Assembly (NCBI RefSeq): GCF_015694705.1
Contig: NZ_JADQDR010000006.1
Location: 124,001-188,000 of the forward strand
Origin: Pontibacter rufus
GTDB taxonomy: Bacteria; Bacteroidota; Bacteroidia; Cytophagales; Hymenobacteraceae
Direction of reading: 5' to 3'
DNA length: 64,000 nt
Shown: one piece after another, positions 17,050 through 25,000 of the stretch
Layout: each line of letters starts with the position of its first letter
How positions within the stretch are numbered: position 1 is the first letter of the stretch
Position numbers and translations under genes: made by a program
The notes under the pieces: model-generated
Told to the model about the DNA's origin: nothing
Databases searched by the model: none
What the model saw: the letters and a program-made list of their open reading frames with translations, nothing else

Positions 17050-17195
17050 TCGTAGAATTTGGTGATGATGTAGAACAAGACAATCAGGAAGGCCAGGTTG
17101 CCCAGCACGAGCCAGTACATACCTGCCCAGCTCTTGAAAAAGGGTGGCTTCTCCAGAGGCGGTTCCGTATCAACCGGTTTTGATTTATCGCTCAT
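17046..17195 (-). CDS. 49-residue single-pass membrane protein coupled to the symporter
   Basis: Reading the minus strand from the ATG at 17195 gives a 49-residue protein: an acidic/proline-rich head (MSDKSKPVDTEPPLEKPP), then one hydrophobic helix (MYWLVLGNLAFLIVLFYII) and the tail TKFYE. Its TGA overlaps the ATG of the symporter in the sequence ATGA, so the two are translated together. The arrangement recalls the small accessory subunits beside some SSS carriers (for example YjcH with ActP), although the sequence itself is not recognised. It probably supports assembly or gating of the carrier. Confidence 0.75.
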   Translation of the reverse strand: MSDKSKPVDTEPPLEKPPFFKSWAGMYWLVLGNLAFLIVLFYIITKFYE

Positions 17196-17232
17196 AGTTT
17201 GTTTTTGATTGAGAAAGGACTTTCTGCAAAAA

Positions 17233-17309
17233 CCTCGCAGCGTGCGCAGCTCCTGTGAATGTCGGGGTCACTGGTTCAGACACTCGCGGGAGCTGCGCAC
17301 ACCGCGAGG
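17233..17309. repeat. REP-like palindromic element
   Basis: The left arm CCTCGCAGCGTGCGCAGCTCC is matched by the right arm GGGAGCTGCGCACACCGCGAGG as an imperfect inverted repeat, with a loop of about 33 bases. It is much more GC-rich than the surroundings. A relative of the left arm occurs at 8714. It fills the space between the 49-codon gene and the PIG-L gene end, where it could also terminate transcripts. Confidence 0.65.
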
Positions 17310-17327
17310 TCAGGGTAGCTGCTTATC

Positions 17328-19862
17328 TCATTTCTCTGCTTTGCTGCCTGTATCAACACTATTCTTCCCCAATGATATTAAATTGGCAAACAGGCGGTAT
17401 GCGCCGGGCACGCCGGCAGGCAGTTCTCTGAAGAAAGCATAGCCTGTATAGATGTAGTTTCCTTTGCCATAAGGCGCTACCAGCAAGCCGCCGTTCAGTG
17501 GCGCTTCGTCGGGGTCGTTGGATGAAAGTATAGGCTGGTATTCTTTGCTCCACTCGCTCGGGAAGTATAAACCGCGTTCCTGCACCCATCCTTTAAAATC
17601 CTGCGCTGTGATTTTGTTAGGCGTGTTGAGTACCGGATGATTGGGCTGCAGAAAACGGACCTCGGCGTCTTCAACCGTCACGCGATCATGTGAAAGCGTG
17701 AGCGGGTATGGTGCGATATTGGGCGTTACCAGGCCATAGCTATTATTGTATTGCACAATCAGGTTGCCGCCGTTCTTCACGTATTCCATCAGAACAGGCT
17801 GATAAAACCGCAGGCGGTCTACAGTATTGTAGGCGCGCGCACCCATGATGATGGCATCGTACTGCTGCAGGTTACTCAGGCGCATGTCCTGGTCTTTCAG
17901 CAGCGTTACGTTATAGCCGATTTGCTCCAGGCTGGCTGGTACTTCATCGCCTGCACCCATTAGGTAGCCAATCTGCTGGCCCTGCTTCTTCAGGTCGAGT
18001 TTTACGATTTTGGCTGTGGCCTCGGGGAATGTTACCTGCGCCGGAATGTGGCTGTACTTTATCTCGTTTAAGCCCTGGGAATAGTTCTTCCCATCTATAG
18101 TGGCAACCGCTCTCAGCGTTCCCTCCTGCTGGTTTTGCGGCGGATGCACTGTAAAAGTCACCAACTGCTCAGCGCCTTTGTTTTTCAGGTTAAAGGGCAC
18201 GGCAGCAGGTTCAGCACGCCATCCCTGCGGCAGTTGCAGCTTTACGTTTCCGGCCAGGTCATCTTTTCCTGCTTTCACCAGCACCTGTACCTGTTTCGGA
18301 TCCTGACTGGCAAACATGTATACTTTGTCGGAGATGTTCACAAAAACCGGTGGCGTTACAATAAACGGCCGGTATACTTCGCCTTCCACCGGGTCTGTGC
18401 GTTTGTACACGACCGGCACCGTCAGCGTGAGCGGCTGGCCCGCTACCTGCAGGTCAAAAGCAACCCGTGCGGCGGGTGCGTTCTCGGGCATACCCACCTC
18501 CTGCTGATTTTCTACGGCATACATGCCCACTGTACCCGGCTTGCGGAGCCAGTAAGGTTGGGCGTATGGCGTGTTTTCAGGTATGGTGAGGGCAGTAGTA
18601 TACTTCAGCGGCTCGTTGTTTGCCAAAGGCTGGTTTATAGCTGTATCTTCCCTGGCGAAAGTATAGGTTATACTTTGCAGCGTAATCGGCACAGCCGAGC
18701 GGTTAATGGCCTCGATTTGCAGCTTTACCGGCGCACCGGGCGTGGCGGCATAATCGGCGGCGATTACTTCTATGTATAGACCCATTGCCTCCTGTATCAC
18801 ATCCTGTAACTCTTCCGCCTTCACACGCTTCCAGTAGCCATCCGGCAGCTTATCCAGCTCTTTTTTGGCTGAAACAAGTATGGGCACTACCGCTGCAGGT
18901 GCTGTCGGTTGGTAAGCCTCAATGGCTTTTTGGATGAGCTTCTCCACTTTTTCGCCGCCTTTCACGCGGCTCCAGCTGGTGCTGATGTTCTCGAACAGCG
19001 CTTCTTCCGCTTTATCGCCTTTTACGTTTTGAAGGTATTCGATGGCGCTGCCACGGGTGCCTGCTGATCCGAATCCCTGGCTTTTGTGCATGCTACGGCT
19101 CTCGGCAGCAATTTCGCCGTAAGATTTGCCCAGCAGCGGGTTATAGCCACCCACATCTATCTTCAGTAAATCCTTGCCATACTTTTCAAACTCCTCCTGG
19201 CTTTTAAACGACCAAGCTCCTGTGTTCCACAGCAGGCGCTTGGTTTGCCATACCTCAACATACTTGAGCTGTTCCGGAAAACGCTTCGGATCTCCGGCAG
19301 CTGTAAAAGCTTCAGCGGCAAGTATGGCCGAAGCTGTATGGTGGCCGTGGCCGGCACGGGCATCGGGCGGAAAGCGCGTAATCATCACATCCGGCCGGAA
19401 CTTGCGGATCACCCACACCATGTCGGCCAGCACCTGCTCTTTGTCCCAGATAGTAAACGTTTCTTCCGGATTCTTAGAGAAGCCGAAATCATTGGCACGG
19501 GTAAAAAACTGGTGCCCGCCATCAGTACGCCGCGCCTGCAATAGCTCCTGCGTGCGGATAATGCCGAGACCTTCGCGTATCTCCGGCCCAATCAGGTTCT
19601 GCCCGCCATCGCCGCGCGTAAGCGCCAGGTAGCCGGTATTGTACAGCTTTTCGTTGCTCAGGTAAGCAATCAGGCGGGTGTTTTCATCGTCGGGATGGGC
19701 AGCCACATACAGCACGGAGCCCAGCACATTGAGCTTTTTGAGGTCCTGCAGCACTTTGGCTGCTGAGGGTTTCGCGGGGGCCTGCGCCTGCAGCTGCTCA
19801 GAACCTGTTAACAGCAGTGCCAGCAATAAGGTACTCCGGAGCAGCAAAAAGTATTTTCTCAT
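17328..19862 (-). CDS. Secreted PIG-L/LmbE-family deacetylase, large multidomain form
   Basis: An 844-residue protein with a signal peptide (LLRSTLLLALLLTG) and an N-terminal PIG-L domain. The metal-binding motif AHPDDEN (55-61) is complemented by the GHGHHTAS histidine cluster near 170. Middle regions are beta-rich (NEW3/Ig-like: LTIPENTPYAQPYWL, VTFTVHPPQNQQEGTL). The C-terminal part (about 640-830) resembles a glutamine-amidotransferase-like flavodoxin fold (YDAIIMGARAYNT, LIVQYNN). Family enzymes deacetylate N-acetylglucosaminyl or similar glycoconjugates. The long version is typical of Bacteroidota; the substrate is unknown and the location is periplasmic or surface. Confidence 0.9.
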   Translation of the reverse strand: MRKYFLLLRSTLLLALLLTGSEQLQAQAPAKPSAAKVLQDLKKLNVLGSVLYVAAHPDDENTRLIAYLSNEKLYNTGYLALTRGDGGQNLIGPEIREGLGIIRTQELLQARRTDGGHQFFTRANDFGFSKNPEETFTIWDKEQVLADMVWVIRKFRPDVMITRFPPDARAGHGHHTASAILAAEAFTAAGDPKRFPEQLKYVEVWQTKRLLWNTGAWSFKSQEEFEKYGKDLLKIDVGGYNPLLGKSYGEIAAESRSMHKSQGFGSAGTRGSAIEYLQNVKGDKAEEALFENISTSWSRVKGGEKVEKLIQKAIEAYQPTAPAAVVPILVSAKKELDKLPDGYWKRVKAEELQDVIQEAMGLYIEVIAADYAATPGAPVKLQIEAINRSAVPITLQSITYTFAREDTAINQPLANNEPLKYTTALTIPENTPYAQPYWLRKPGTVGMYAVENQQEVGMPENAPAARVAFDLQVAGQPLTLTVPVVYKRTDPVEGEVYRPFIVTPPVFVNISDKVYMFASQDPKQVQVLVKAGKDDLAGNVKLQLPQGWRAEPAAVPFNLKNKGAEQLVTFTVHPPQNQQEGTLRAVATIDGKNYSQGLNEIKYSHIPAQVTFPEATAKIVKLDLKKQGQQIGYLMGAGDEVPASLEQIGYNVTLLKDQDMRLSNLQQYDAIIMGARAYNTVDRLRFYQPVLMEYVKNGGNLIVQYNNSYGLVTPNIAPYPLTLSHDRVTVEDAEVRFLQPNHPVLNTPNKITAQDFKGWVQERGLYFPSEWSKEYQPILSSNDPDEAPLNGGLLVAPYGKGNYIYTGYAFFRELPAGVPGAYRLFANLISLGKNSVDTGSKAEK

Positions 19863-20462
19863 TGTACAGAATTCTTTGTTTCGGGTGCAGCAGGATACCG
19901 CTGTTCCGTAAAGCTATTAAATTTTTGCCATGCCAGCATAACCTGAGTTTACGCTGCAGACAGAAACATCCCTGTACCAGACAAACGGCTAAACTATTCA
20001 ATCCGGGCAGCAGTCAATTCCGTATTCATTTAGCCCTGATTCATGAAAGTATCGTAACATCAGACAAAAAGCTTTTGAAGCGTGCAGGGACGCTAAAAGT
20101 ACATGATTAGCAATCCCGGCAGGAGTATACTCGGTTATCCTGGCCTTGTCTTAGCCGGCAGGTTTGAAAACATACAAACCGTGCACAGCTATTGTACTAA
20201 GCCGATATTCCTTTTCGTTAAAAGTGCTGGACTGTTTAGGTTACCCTATAAAAACAAATAAATATTTAAAAAAGTATAGCGATTACTTTATAATATACAC
20301 TTTCGGTCATATATTTGTGATGTACAAAGAAAAAACGAGACATTCTCTACTTTGTAATTCAGAACAAGCTTGCCAGTTATGGTGGTTTATTTATTATGCC
20401 TTGATTGTTATTCAATTATTTAAGCCTCAGATCCTTCCTTTCATCTTAAACAGACATTTTCT
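19863..20462. other. 600-base intergenic region, divergent promoters only
   Basis: I see no supported gene. On the minus strand TAGCTTTA (complement at 19909-19916) is a near-match to the -7 consensus and suits the PIG-L gene. The 108-codon plus-strand frame at 20164 lacks recognisable features and overlaps the next gene, so it is not called. The part from 20200 to 20460 is strongly AT-rich. Confidence 0.4.
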
Positions 20463-21161
20463 ATGGCTAAACTGCAACAAAGCAACATAGAAGACTTTGC
20501 GTATGACTACCTTCATATTTATTACGCTGCCCGCTATCATACGCAGAACATCCTTACAAGCAAGGCTGAGAGAACAAAAAAGGGCGATGCAGCTACCGGG
20601 CTGTTTGCATTAAAGACAAAAGGTAATGCCGCATTTGTAGCCGCACTGAATGCGCGACTTTCAGGGGAGATTGCCAGGCTCCTGACCCGCTATAAAAAGC
20701 AGGGCCTCAGCAAAACCCGATTGATAACGGCTTTTGTTCTGTTTACCACCCTGTTGTTTTCAGGTAAAACCATAGGCTATTATGGGGTTGTGCTGTATCT
20801 GTTGCCGGTAGTTGCAGGGCTTACAGGATTTATACTGCACTCATTGCTCGAAAAAAAATATTTGAAATACCGGCTGAAGCGGTTGGTAGATGAATTGAAA
20901 AAAACGCCTGCAGACGAGCAGTGGATTGGTATATCGGTTAGTAGCCTCACCTTCCGGCACAATGCATTGGCCGCCTATTTTGTTAACATCTGCAAGCGCC
21001 GTGGTATAGGCGTTTTAACGGTGGGCAAACGCGCCAAAGTGGTACAGTTACAGGAACCGCGTACCGTTCATTGCCGCCGTGGCGATTTCCTCTCGTATTA
21101 TAGGTCTGAGGATCAGATACGCCGGGCATTGGGCGATAACACGATGCTGCGGGTAGCTTAA
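20463..21161 (+). CDS. Hypothetical protein with two central membrane helices
   Basis: A 232-residue protein. An N-terminal basic helical part (about 1-85) precedes two adjacent hydrophobic helices (LITAFVLFTTLLFSGKTIGYYGVVLYLLPVV region, about 85-125). The C-terminal soluble part starts WIGISVSSLTFRHNALA and contains ICKRRGIGVLTVGKRAKV, a strand-helix-strand pattern with a basic patch. That layout slightly resembles membrane-anchored proteins with a nuclease-like domain, but no catalytic set is clear, so no function is assigned. A terminator follows. Confidence 0.65.
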   Translation: MAKLQQSNIEDFAYDYLHIYYAARYHTQNILTSKAERTKKGDAATGLFALKTKGNAAFVAALNARLSGEIARLLTRYKKQGLSKTRLITAFVLFTTLLFSGKTIGYYGVVLYLLPVVAGLTGFILHSLLEKKYLKYRLKRLVDELKKTPADEQWIGISVSSLTFRHNALAAYFVNICKRRGIGVLTVGKRAKVVQLQEPRTVHCRRGDFLSYYRSEDQIRRALGDNTMLRVA

Positions 21162-21189
21162 ACTGCTGATAAATCTCTTTTTACAGGTA

Positions 21190-21225
21190 AGGCCTCTTGT
21201 TGTGGATGCAACAAGAGGCCTTTTT
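21190..21225. terminator. Strong bidirectional terminator
   Basis: AGGCCTCTTGTTG and CAACAAGAGGCCT form a perfect 13-pair stem around TGGATG, followed by a T-run, 28 bases after the preceding stop codon. Confidence 0.9.
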
Positions 21226-21262
21226 ATGCAGTAGAAAGAACTTAACCTTAAAGAACAGACTT

Positions 21263-21343
21263 ATGACTTTCATACTAATAATTATTCTGGTGATAATACT
21301 CATTATCGGGATTATCTGGTTTAAATCAAAAACACCGAAGTAA
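21263..21343 (+). CDS. 26-residue single-helix membrane peptide (candidate)
   Basis: ATG at 21263 opens a 26-codon frame: MTF, then an almost pure Ile/Leu/Val/Gly helix (ILIIILVIILIIGIIWF) and a basic tail KSKTPK. It lies just after a strong terminator and 14 bases before the DUF2461 gene, consistent with a tiny membrane protein leading that operon. The composition is very unlikely for random DNA at this GC level, but no family or homologue is known to me. Confidence 0.45.
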   Translation: MTFILIIILVIILIIGIIWFKSKTPK

Positions 21344-21357
21344 ACTGCCGCCCGCCA

Positions 21358-22026
21358 ATGAATATAACCTTCGTCCTGAATTTTTTGCGAGAATTGCAGC
21401 AAAACAACAGCAAAGCCTGGATGGACGCGCACCGAAGCGAGTACCTCCAGGCAAAAAGCTTCTTCAGGGAGTTTGTGGAGCAGTTGCTGGCACAACTCAA
21501 AACCATTGACCCGGCACTGCACGCCACCACAGCTAACGACAGCATTTTCAGGATAAACAAAAACGATTTTTCTAAAAAAGGAGAAGCGCCGTACAAAGGT
21601 CATTTTGCTGCGGGCATATCTCCGGGAGGGCGGCATTCGGCATTCGCCAACTATGTATTTGTACTGGAACCTGGTAACAAATCCAGGGTGGGCGGCGGCA
21701 TCCGGCAACCTGCTCCCGCTTTGCTGGCGCTCCTCCGGCAGGAAATTGATTACAGCCCAGGAGAACTGGAGGCCATACTTGCGGCTCCGGCATTTAAGTC
21801 ACAGTTCGGCACGCTGCAGGGGCAGCAGCGTAAATCAGCGCCCAAAGGCTATGCCAAATCGCACCCGGCCATTGCGTTGCTCAGGTATAATGGCTTCCAG
21901 GCACTTCATTTCTTTACAGACGAAGAGGTGCAGCAACCTGACTTTATTTACCAACTATTACCCCTGTACCGGCAGCTGATGCCATTGCACCATTTCCTGA
22001 ACCGGGTTATAACCAATGAGGCTTGA
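21358..22026 (+). CDS. DUF2461 family protein
   Basis: A 222-residue protein showing DUF2461 hallmarks: FLRELQQNNSKAWMDAHRSEY at the N-terminus, the basic-acidic core DSIFRINKNDFSKKGEAPYKGHFAAGI (about 62-88), the GGIRQPAP turn, and RKSAPKGYAKSHPAIALLRYNGF. The family is widespread and of unknown biochemical function. It is presumably cytoplasmic, lacking any signal sequence. The family assignment is secure by pattern. Confidence 0.88.
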   Translation: MNITFVLNFLRELQQNNSKAWMDAHRSEYLQAKSFFREFVEQLLAQLKTIDPALHATTANDSIFRINKNDFSKKGEAPYKGHFAAGISPGGRHSAFANYVFVLEPGNKSRVGGGIRQPAPALLALLRQEIDYSPGELEAILAAPAFKSQFGTLQGQQRKSAPKGYAKSHPAIALLRYNGFQALHFFTDEEVQQPDFIYQLLPLYRQLMPLHHFLNRVITNEA

Positions 22027-22348
22027 GTAAGCGTTTTTATACTTGTCTTACAGCATAAGAGCCTATATTACAACTGCTGCCAGCTTGCGCGGGAACACAT
22101 CCACTTACCCCTCTCCGGCACACCTGATTACATCAAAGATTTAAATAAGTAACATGCAAAAGGTATAAAGACCGGCTTATTGGACACATAATTCTGCAGT
22201 TTACTGCGCTCGCAGATACCAGCCGCCTGTAAATTATAAAAAATATGAGTTTCTTTAAATAAAGTACGTATATTGTGTACTTTTTCTCCACTGCGGATCG
22301 TATATATTTTATGCAGGGTCTCCGCTAATCCTCCCGAGCTAAGTTATC
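22027..22348. other. Intergenic region with one short inverted repeat
   Basis: No gene is visible in these 322 bases. AAAGTAC and GTACTTT (22261-22283) form an inverted repeat with nine bases between arms, about 70 bases ahead of the next start codon, and could be a weak operator or leader hairpin. Nothing else is supported. Confidence 0.35.
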
Positions 22349-22849
22349 ATGGAAACACCTTCCGGTATTACTCCTTATTACTATGAGTTCGCTCATCTTC
22401 TGGATCAGTGGCCGGCACCTATACAATTAACGCGGCCCGGCGGTGATACTTTTGTAACCCTGCTGATGCATACCAACTGCATTGAGGCTAAATGGGCCGG
22501 ACATATTACTGCAGACGATGTGGTAACAGCAGCAAAGCTGGCTATAAAATTATTGCAGAAAACACCTTGCCATGCTCTGCTCAACGACAAAGGCGATGTA
22601 ACAGGCGACTGGACCGAGGCTAATGACTGGCTGGAATTTGAGTGGCTGCCTCTGGTAATGCAGGCAGGGCTACGGTGCATGGCGCATATTTACTCCGATA
22701 ACATGTTCAGCCGCCTTTCGGCACGCGACCTGCAACAGCGCATAACGCCCACCCTGCAAATGCAGAATTTCAATGACCGCCTGCATGCCGAAATGTGGCT
22801 GGCACAATGCCTGAACCCTCCGCCCGTACCTTCCATATCCAAACTATAG
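22349..22849 (+). CDS. Hypothetical cytoplasmic protein, STAS/SpoIIAA-like pattern
   Basis: A 166-residue protein without signal or membrane segments. The pattern strand-loop-strand (TFVTLLMHTNCIEAKWAGHIT), helix (ADDVVTAAKLAIKLLQK), then PCHALLNDKGDVTGDWTEANDWLEFEWLP resembles SpoIIAA/STAS-like proteins of Bacteroidota, in which a central strand ends with an acidic loop. The resemblance is only structural, so the role (possibly regulatory) is open. It is transcribed toward the convergent 70-codon gene. Confidence 0.6.
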   Translation: METPSGITPYYYEFAHLLDQWPAPIQLTRPGGDTFVTLLMHTNCIEAKWAGHITADDVVTAAKLAIKLLQKTPCHALLNDKGDVTGDWTEANDWLEFEWLPLVMQAGLRCMAHIYSDNMFSRLSARDLQQRITPTLQMQNFNDRLHAEMWLAQCLNPPPVPSISKL

Positions 22850-22885
22850 TTAAGCGATACCTGGCCTTACCAGTTCCCGCACCAG

Positions 22886-23098
22886 CTATCGGGTTGCGTC
22901 GGCTATTGTCACCGGGCCTGTTACCGAGATCTCAATGGTATCCAGCACCACATCCAGTACAGGAGCATCTAAGGTTACAGCAGTGGCTACCGGTGTGGCT
23001 TCGGCAGCTTTTTTCTGAAATTGACCGGCTTGCGTAGCTTCCTGGCATACATATCCGAAACCAAATAAATAAACGGAAAGAATAGCTAAGATTTTCAT
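22886..23098 (-). CDS. Small secreted protein with dedicated promoter
   Basis: A 70-residue minus-strand protein: MKILAILSVYLFGFGYVC forms a hydrophobic leader, possibly a lipoprotein signal ending at Cys18, followed by an Ala/Val/Thr-rich, mildly acidic mature part (LDAPVLDVVLDTIEISVTG). Coding is supported by an ideal promoter 40 bases upstream. The function is unknown; the family is not recognised. Confidence 0.6.
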   Translation of the reverse strand: MKILAILSVYLFGFGYVCQEATQAGQFQKKAAEATPVATAVTLDAPVLDVVLDTIEISVTGPVTIADATR

Positions 23099-23136
23099 GG
23101 CTTTAATTTTTATTGTTTTACATCATTTGAATAGGA

Positions 23137-23170
23137 CAAAGATATTATATACTACCTTGTTATACAAGGT
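23137..23170 (-). promoter_or_regulatory. Consensus promoter overlapped by a palindromic operator-like site
   Basis: On the minus strand TTG (complement 23165-23167), then 20 bases, then TATCTTTG (complement 23137-23144): a full match to the Bacteroidota housekeeping promoter, 39 bases before the 70-codon gene. The -33 region is embedded in the perfect inverted repeat ACCTTGT-TAT-ACAAGGT (23154-23170), well placed for a dimeric repressor. Confidence 0.75.
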
Positions 23171-23674
23171 ACTGTTACACTGATATAAAACGTATTATAC
23201 CAACAACCCAATTTCATCCGCAAAGAAGATTTATTTACAGACAAACCGGCAACATAATTTCATCGTTTTCAGGCATCAGCCGCATTTATCAAACTTATAT
23301 CAGGATACATCAGAATGACAGGCATGAGCGATTTTTAAGTATACCTCTCGGGTTATCCATACTTATATTTAAATAACAGATCCAGGCTTATGGCTCTGCA
23401 GCAAACTAAGAAACAGGTTAAACCCGGTTAAATTCTGAGAACCGGCCCTGAGGTAATATGCCTGGATGCTCTTCTGTTGTTTCTTAAGAAACAAGCCAGG
23501 AAAAAAGGCATAAAAGCATCTCTTATACTTAATCTGATGATACTCTCAGCAATAGTATTCCTCATCCTGGCTACCTGAATCTGTACTGCATCCGGGCAAA
23601 ATTTAAACACAGTGTCCCTGTGTCCGTAGTAAATTGCTAAAGACAGCTTTTTCTATACTTCCTGAACTTCTGAC
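23171..23674. other. Non-coding region with an 18-base palindrome
   Basis: No supported gene lies in these 504 bases. The perfect palindrome TTGTTTCTTAAGAAACAA (23477-23494) is flanked by CCTGG and CCAGG, so a larger hairpin of about 40 bases is possible. A 60-codon minus-strand frame overlapping it has no promoter or protein-like features and is not called. Confidence 0.4.
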
Positions 23675-24238
23675 ATGATGAACAAAGACGAAGGTATACC
23701 ACCCGGGTGGAATTATAATCCTGCCACATGGGGACAGCGCCTGCCTATTATCGGGCTTGCAGCAGTGGGGTTTGGCATCGCCACTTACCTTTCACTGTAC
23801 CAGTTGCACGTTTTCCCTACTATTTGGGAGCCATTTTTTGGCAACGGCAGCCAGAAGGTACTAAATTCCGGCGTGTCGAAGCTGCTGCCTGTACCGGATG
23901 GCGTACTTGGGGCGCTGGGTTACCTGTCTGATGCTGCGTCGGGAGCTATTGGCGGCACACGCCGCTGGAAAACCATGCCATGGATAGTGATTCTGTTCGG
24001 TTTGCTGGTGGGCCCTTTAGGTATGATAAGCATCCTGCTGGTAATACTGCAGCCGGTGCTGTATCATGCCTGGTGCACGCTCTGCCTCTGCTCGGCAGCT
24101 ATATCTGTTATAATGATTGGCCCGGCTATGGACGAAATGCTGGCCAGCCTGCAGTACATGCGGCGTGTAAAAGATTCGGAAGTATCGCTGTGGAAAGCTT
24201 TCTGGGGATATAAAAGTGTGCAGGGAAAAGTAATATAA
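23675..24238 (+). CDS. Vitamin K epoxide reductase-like (VKOR) membrane protein
   Basis: A 187-residue membrane protein with four helices. The active-site CxxC is WCTLC within PVLYHAWCTLCLCSAAI (about 131-147), as in VKOR-family disulfide oxidoreductases that reoxidise via quinones. FFGNGSQKVLNSG sits where canonical bacterial VKORs have the loop cysteine pair, which is absent here; the group with GNGSQKILNS motifs lacks it generally. The enzyme would therefore depend on a partner or act differently. The SPW gene starts two bases after its stop, indicating an operon. Confidence 0.82.
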   Translation: MMNKDEGIPPGWNYNPATWGQRLPIIGLAAVGFGIATYLSLYQLHVFPTIWEPFFGNGSQKVLNSGVSKLLPVPDGVLGALGYLSDAASGAIGGTRRWKTMPWIVILFGLLVGPLGMISILLVILQPVLYHAWCTLCLCSAAISVIMIGPAMDEMLASLQYMRRVKDSEVSLWKAFWGYKSVQGKVI

Positions 24239-24240
24239 CT

Positions 24241-24624
24241 ATGTGGGCGCAAATAATTAATGCAATACTGGGTATCTGGCTGATGGTTTCTCCGGCCATA
24301 CTTGCTTCCGACAAAACGGTTGCCAACAACGATCACATCATCGGCCCGCTAATCGCAGCTTTTGCCGTTATCTCTTGGTGGGAAGCCACCCGGGTTGTCC
24401 GGCTTTACAACCTGTTGCCCGCGGCCTGGCTGTTGCTGGCTCCGTGGGTGCTGGGTTACAGCGATACAACGGCCATCCTGAATGATATGGCGGTTGGCCT
24501 GCTGGTGATTATACTTTGTTTTGTGAAAGGCAAAGTTGACGCCCGCTTTGGCGGTGGCTGGTCAGCTATCTGGGGAAAAGACCCGATACACGCGCAGGAA
24601 GCCGCCCGCCAGCCGCGCGTATAA
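24241..24624 (+). CDS. SPW-repeat membrane protein
   Basis: A 127-residue protein with two SPW-type repeats: ILGIWLMVSPAILA followed later by LLPAAWLLLAPWVLGY, each with a short helix pair, and a cytoplasmic tail containing GWSAIWGKDP. SPW proteins are small inner-membrane proteins of unknown function that frequently lie beside VKOR-like genes, as here, where the start is two bases after the VKOR stop. A role in redox or envelope homeostasis is inferred from that linkage only. Confidence 0.85.
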   Translation: MWAQIINAILGIWLMVSPAILASDKTVANNDHIIGPLIAAFAVISWWEATRVVRLYNLLPAAWLLLAPWVLGYSDTTAILNDMAVGLLVIILCFVKGKVDARFGGGWSAIWGKDPIHAQEAARQPRV

Positions 24625-24678
24625 ACGGCAGCCGGGGTTTGGTGCCTTTAAAGCTGTCTGTATTCAGCAGTACTTGTT

Positions 24679-24713
24679 AAAGTTTTTAGCCTGCTGTGCA
24701 GGTTAAAAACTTT
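24679..24713 (+). terminator. Terminator after the VKOR-SPW operon
   Basis: AAAGTTTTTA-GCCTGC and GCAGG-TAAAAACTTT pair around TGT, 55 bases past the SPW stop codon. The outer stem is A/T-only and provides the T-tract. Confidence 0.75.
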
Positions 24714-24730
24714 AGATAATTGAAAATAGA

Positions 24731-24876
24731 CTGTGGTATACAATGAATGATGAATTGATATAAGTGGTGAATAAACAAATGTAAAACCTTCCTTTAGGCA
24801 AAGACAAGGCGGTTCCGGTTTATACTTGTGCCACGTGCCAATTCAGTTAAAACCCATCATACATTGTATACCACAG
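24731..24876. mobile_element. 146-bp MITE-like element with 22-bp terminal inverted repeats
   Basis: The left end (24731-24752) begins CTGTGGTATACAATG and the right end (24855-24876) is its reverse complement at 21 of 22 positions. The interior of about 100 bases has no reading frame. Well-defined termini with a short non-coding centre define a miniature inverted-repeat element, presumably moved by a transposase elsewhere. AAAATA occurs just outside both ends but not flush, so no target duplication is claimed. Confidence 0.65.
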
Positions 24877-24938
24877 CCTTAAAATAATCTCTATTAAACT
24901 TATAAAAAAAATATTTATACAATAAGATCATTTTATAT

Positions 24939-25000
24939 CATACAAATTTATATATATTGCACAAAAAATATATATAAATATAAATGCATAAATTTGTATG
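24939..25000 (+). promoter_or_regulatory. Inverted repeat whose right arm contains a start codon
   Basis: CATACAAATTTAT (24939-24951) and ATAAATTTGTATG (24988-25000) are perfect 13-base reverse complements separated by 36 AT-rich bases. The last three bases of the right arm are the ATG of the following gene. In RNA this would sequester the start codon in a weak A/U stem, a possible temperature- or ligand-sensitive switch; as DNA it could be an operator. Confidence 0.45.

Noticed and set aside
20164-20490. 108-codon plus-strand frame before the 20463 gene
   Set aside because: Overlaps the better-supported gene by 28 bases, has atypical composition, no promoter and no recognisable domain.
23428-23610. 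60-codon minus-strand frame
   Set aside because: It crosses an 18-base palindrome, lacks a promoter and shows no protein-like pattern.
24723-24886. AAAATA as a target-site duplication of the MITE-like element
   Set aside because: The copies are not flush with the element ends (2 and 4 bases away) and AAAATA is common in this AT-rich stretch.
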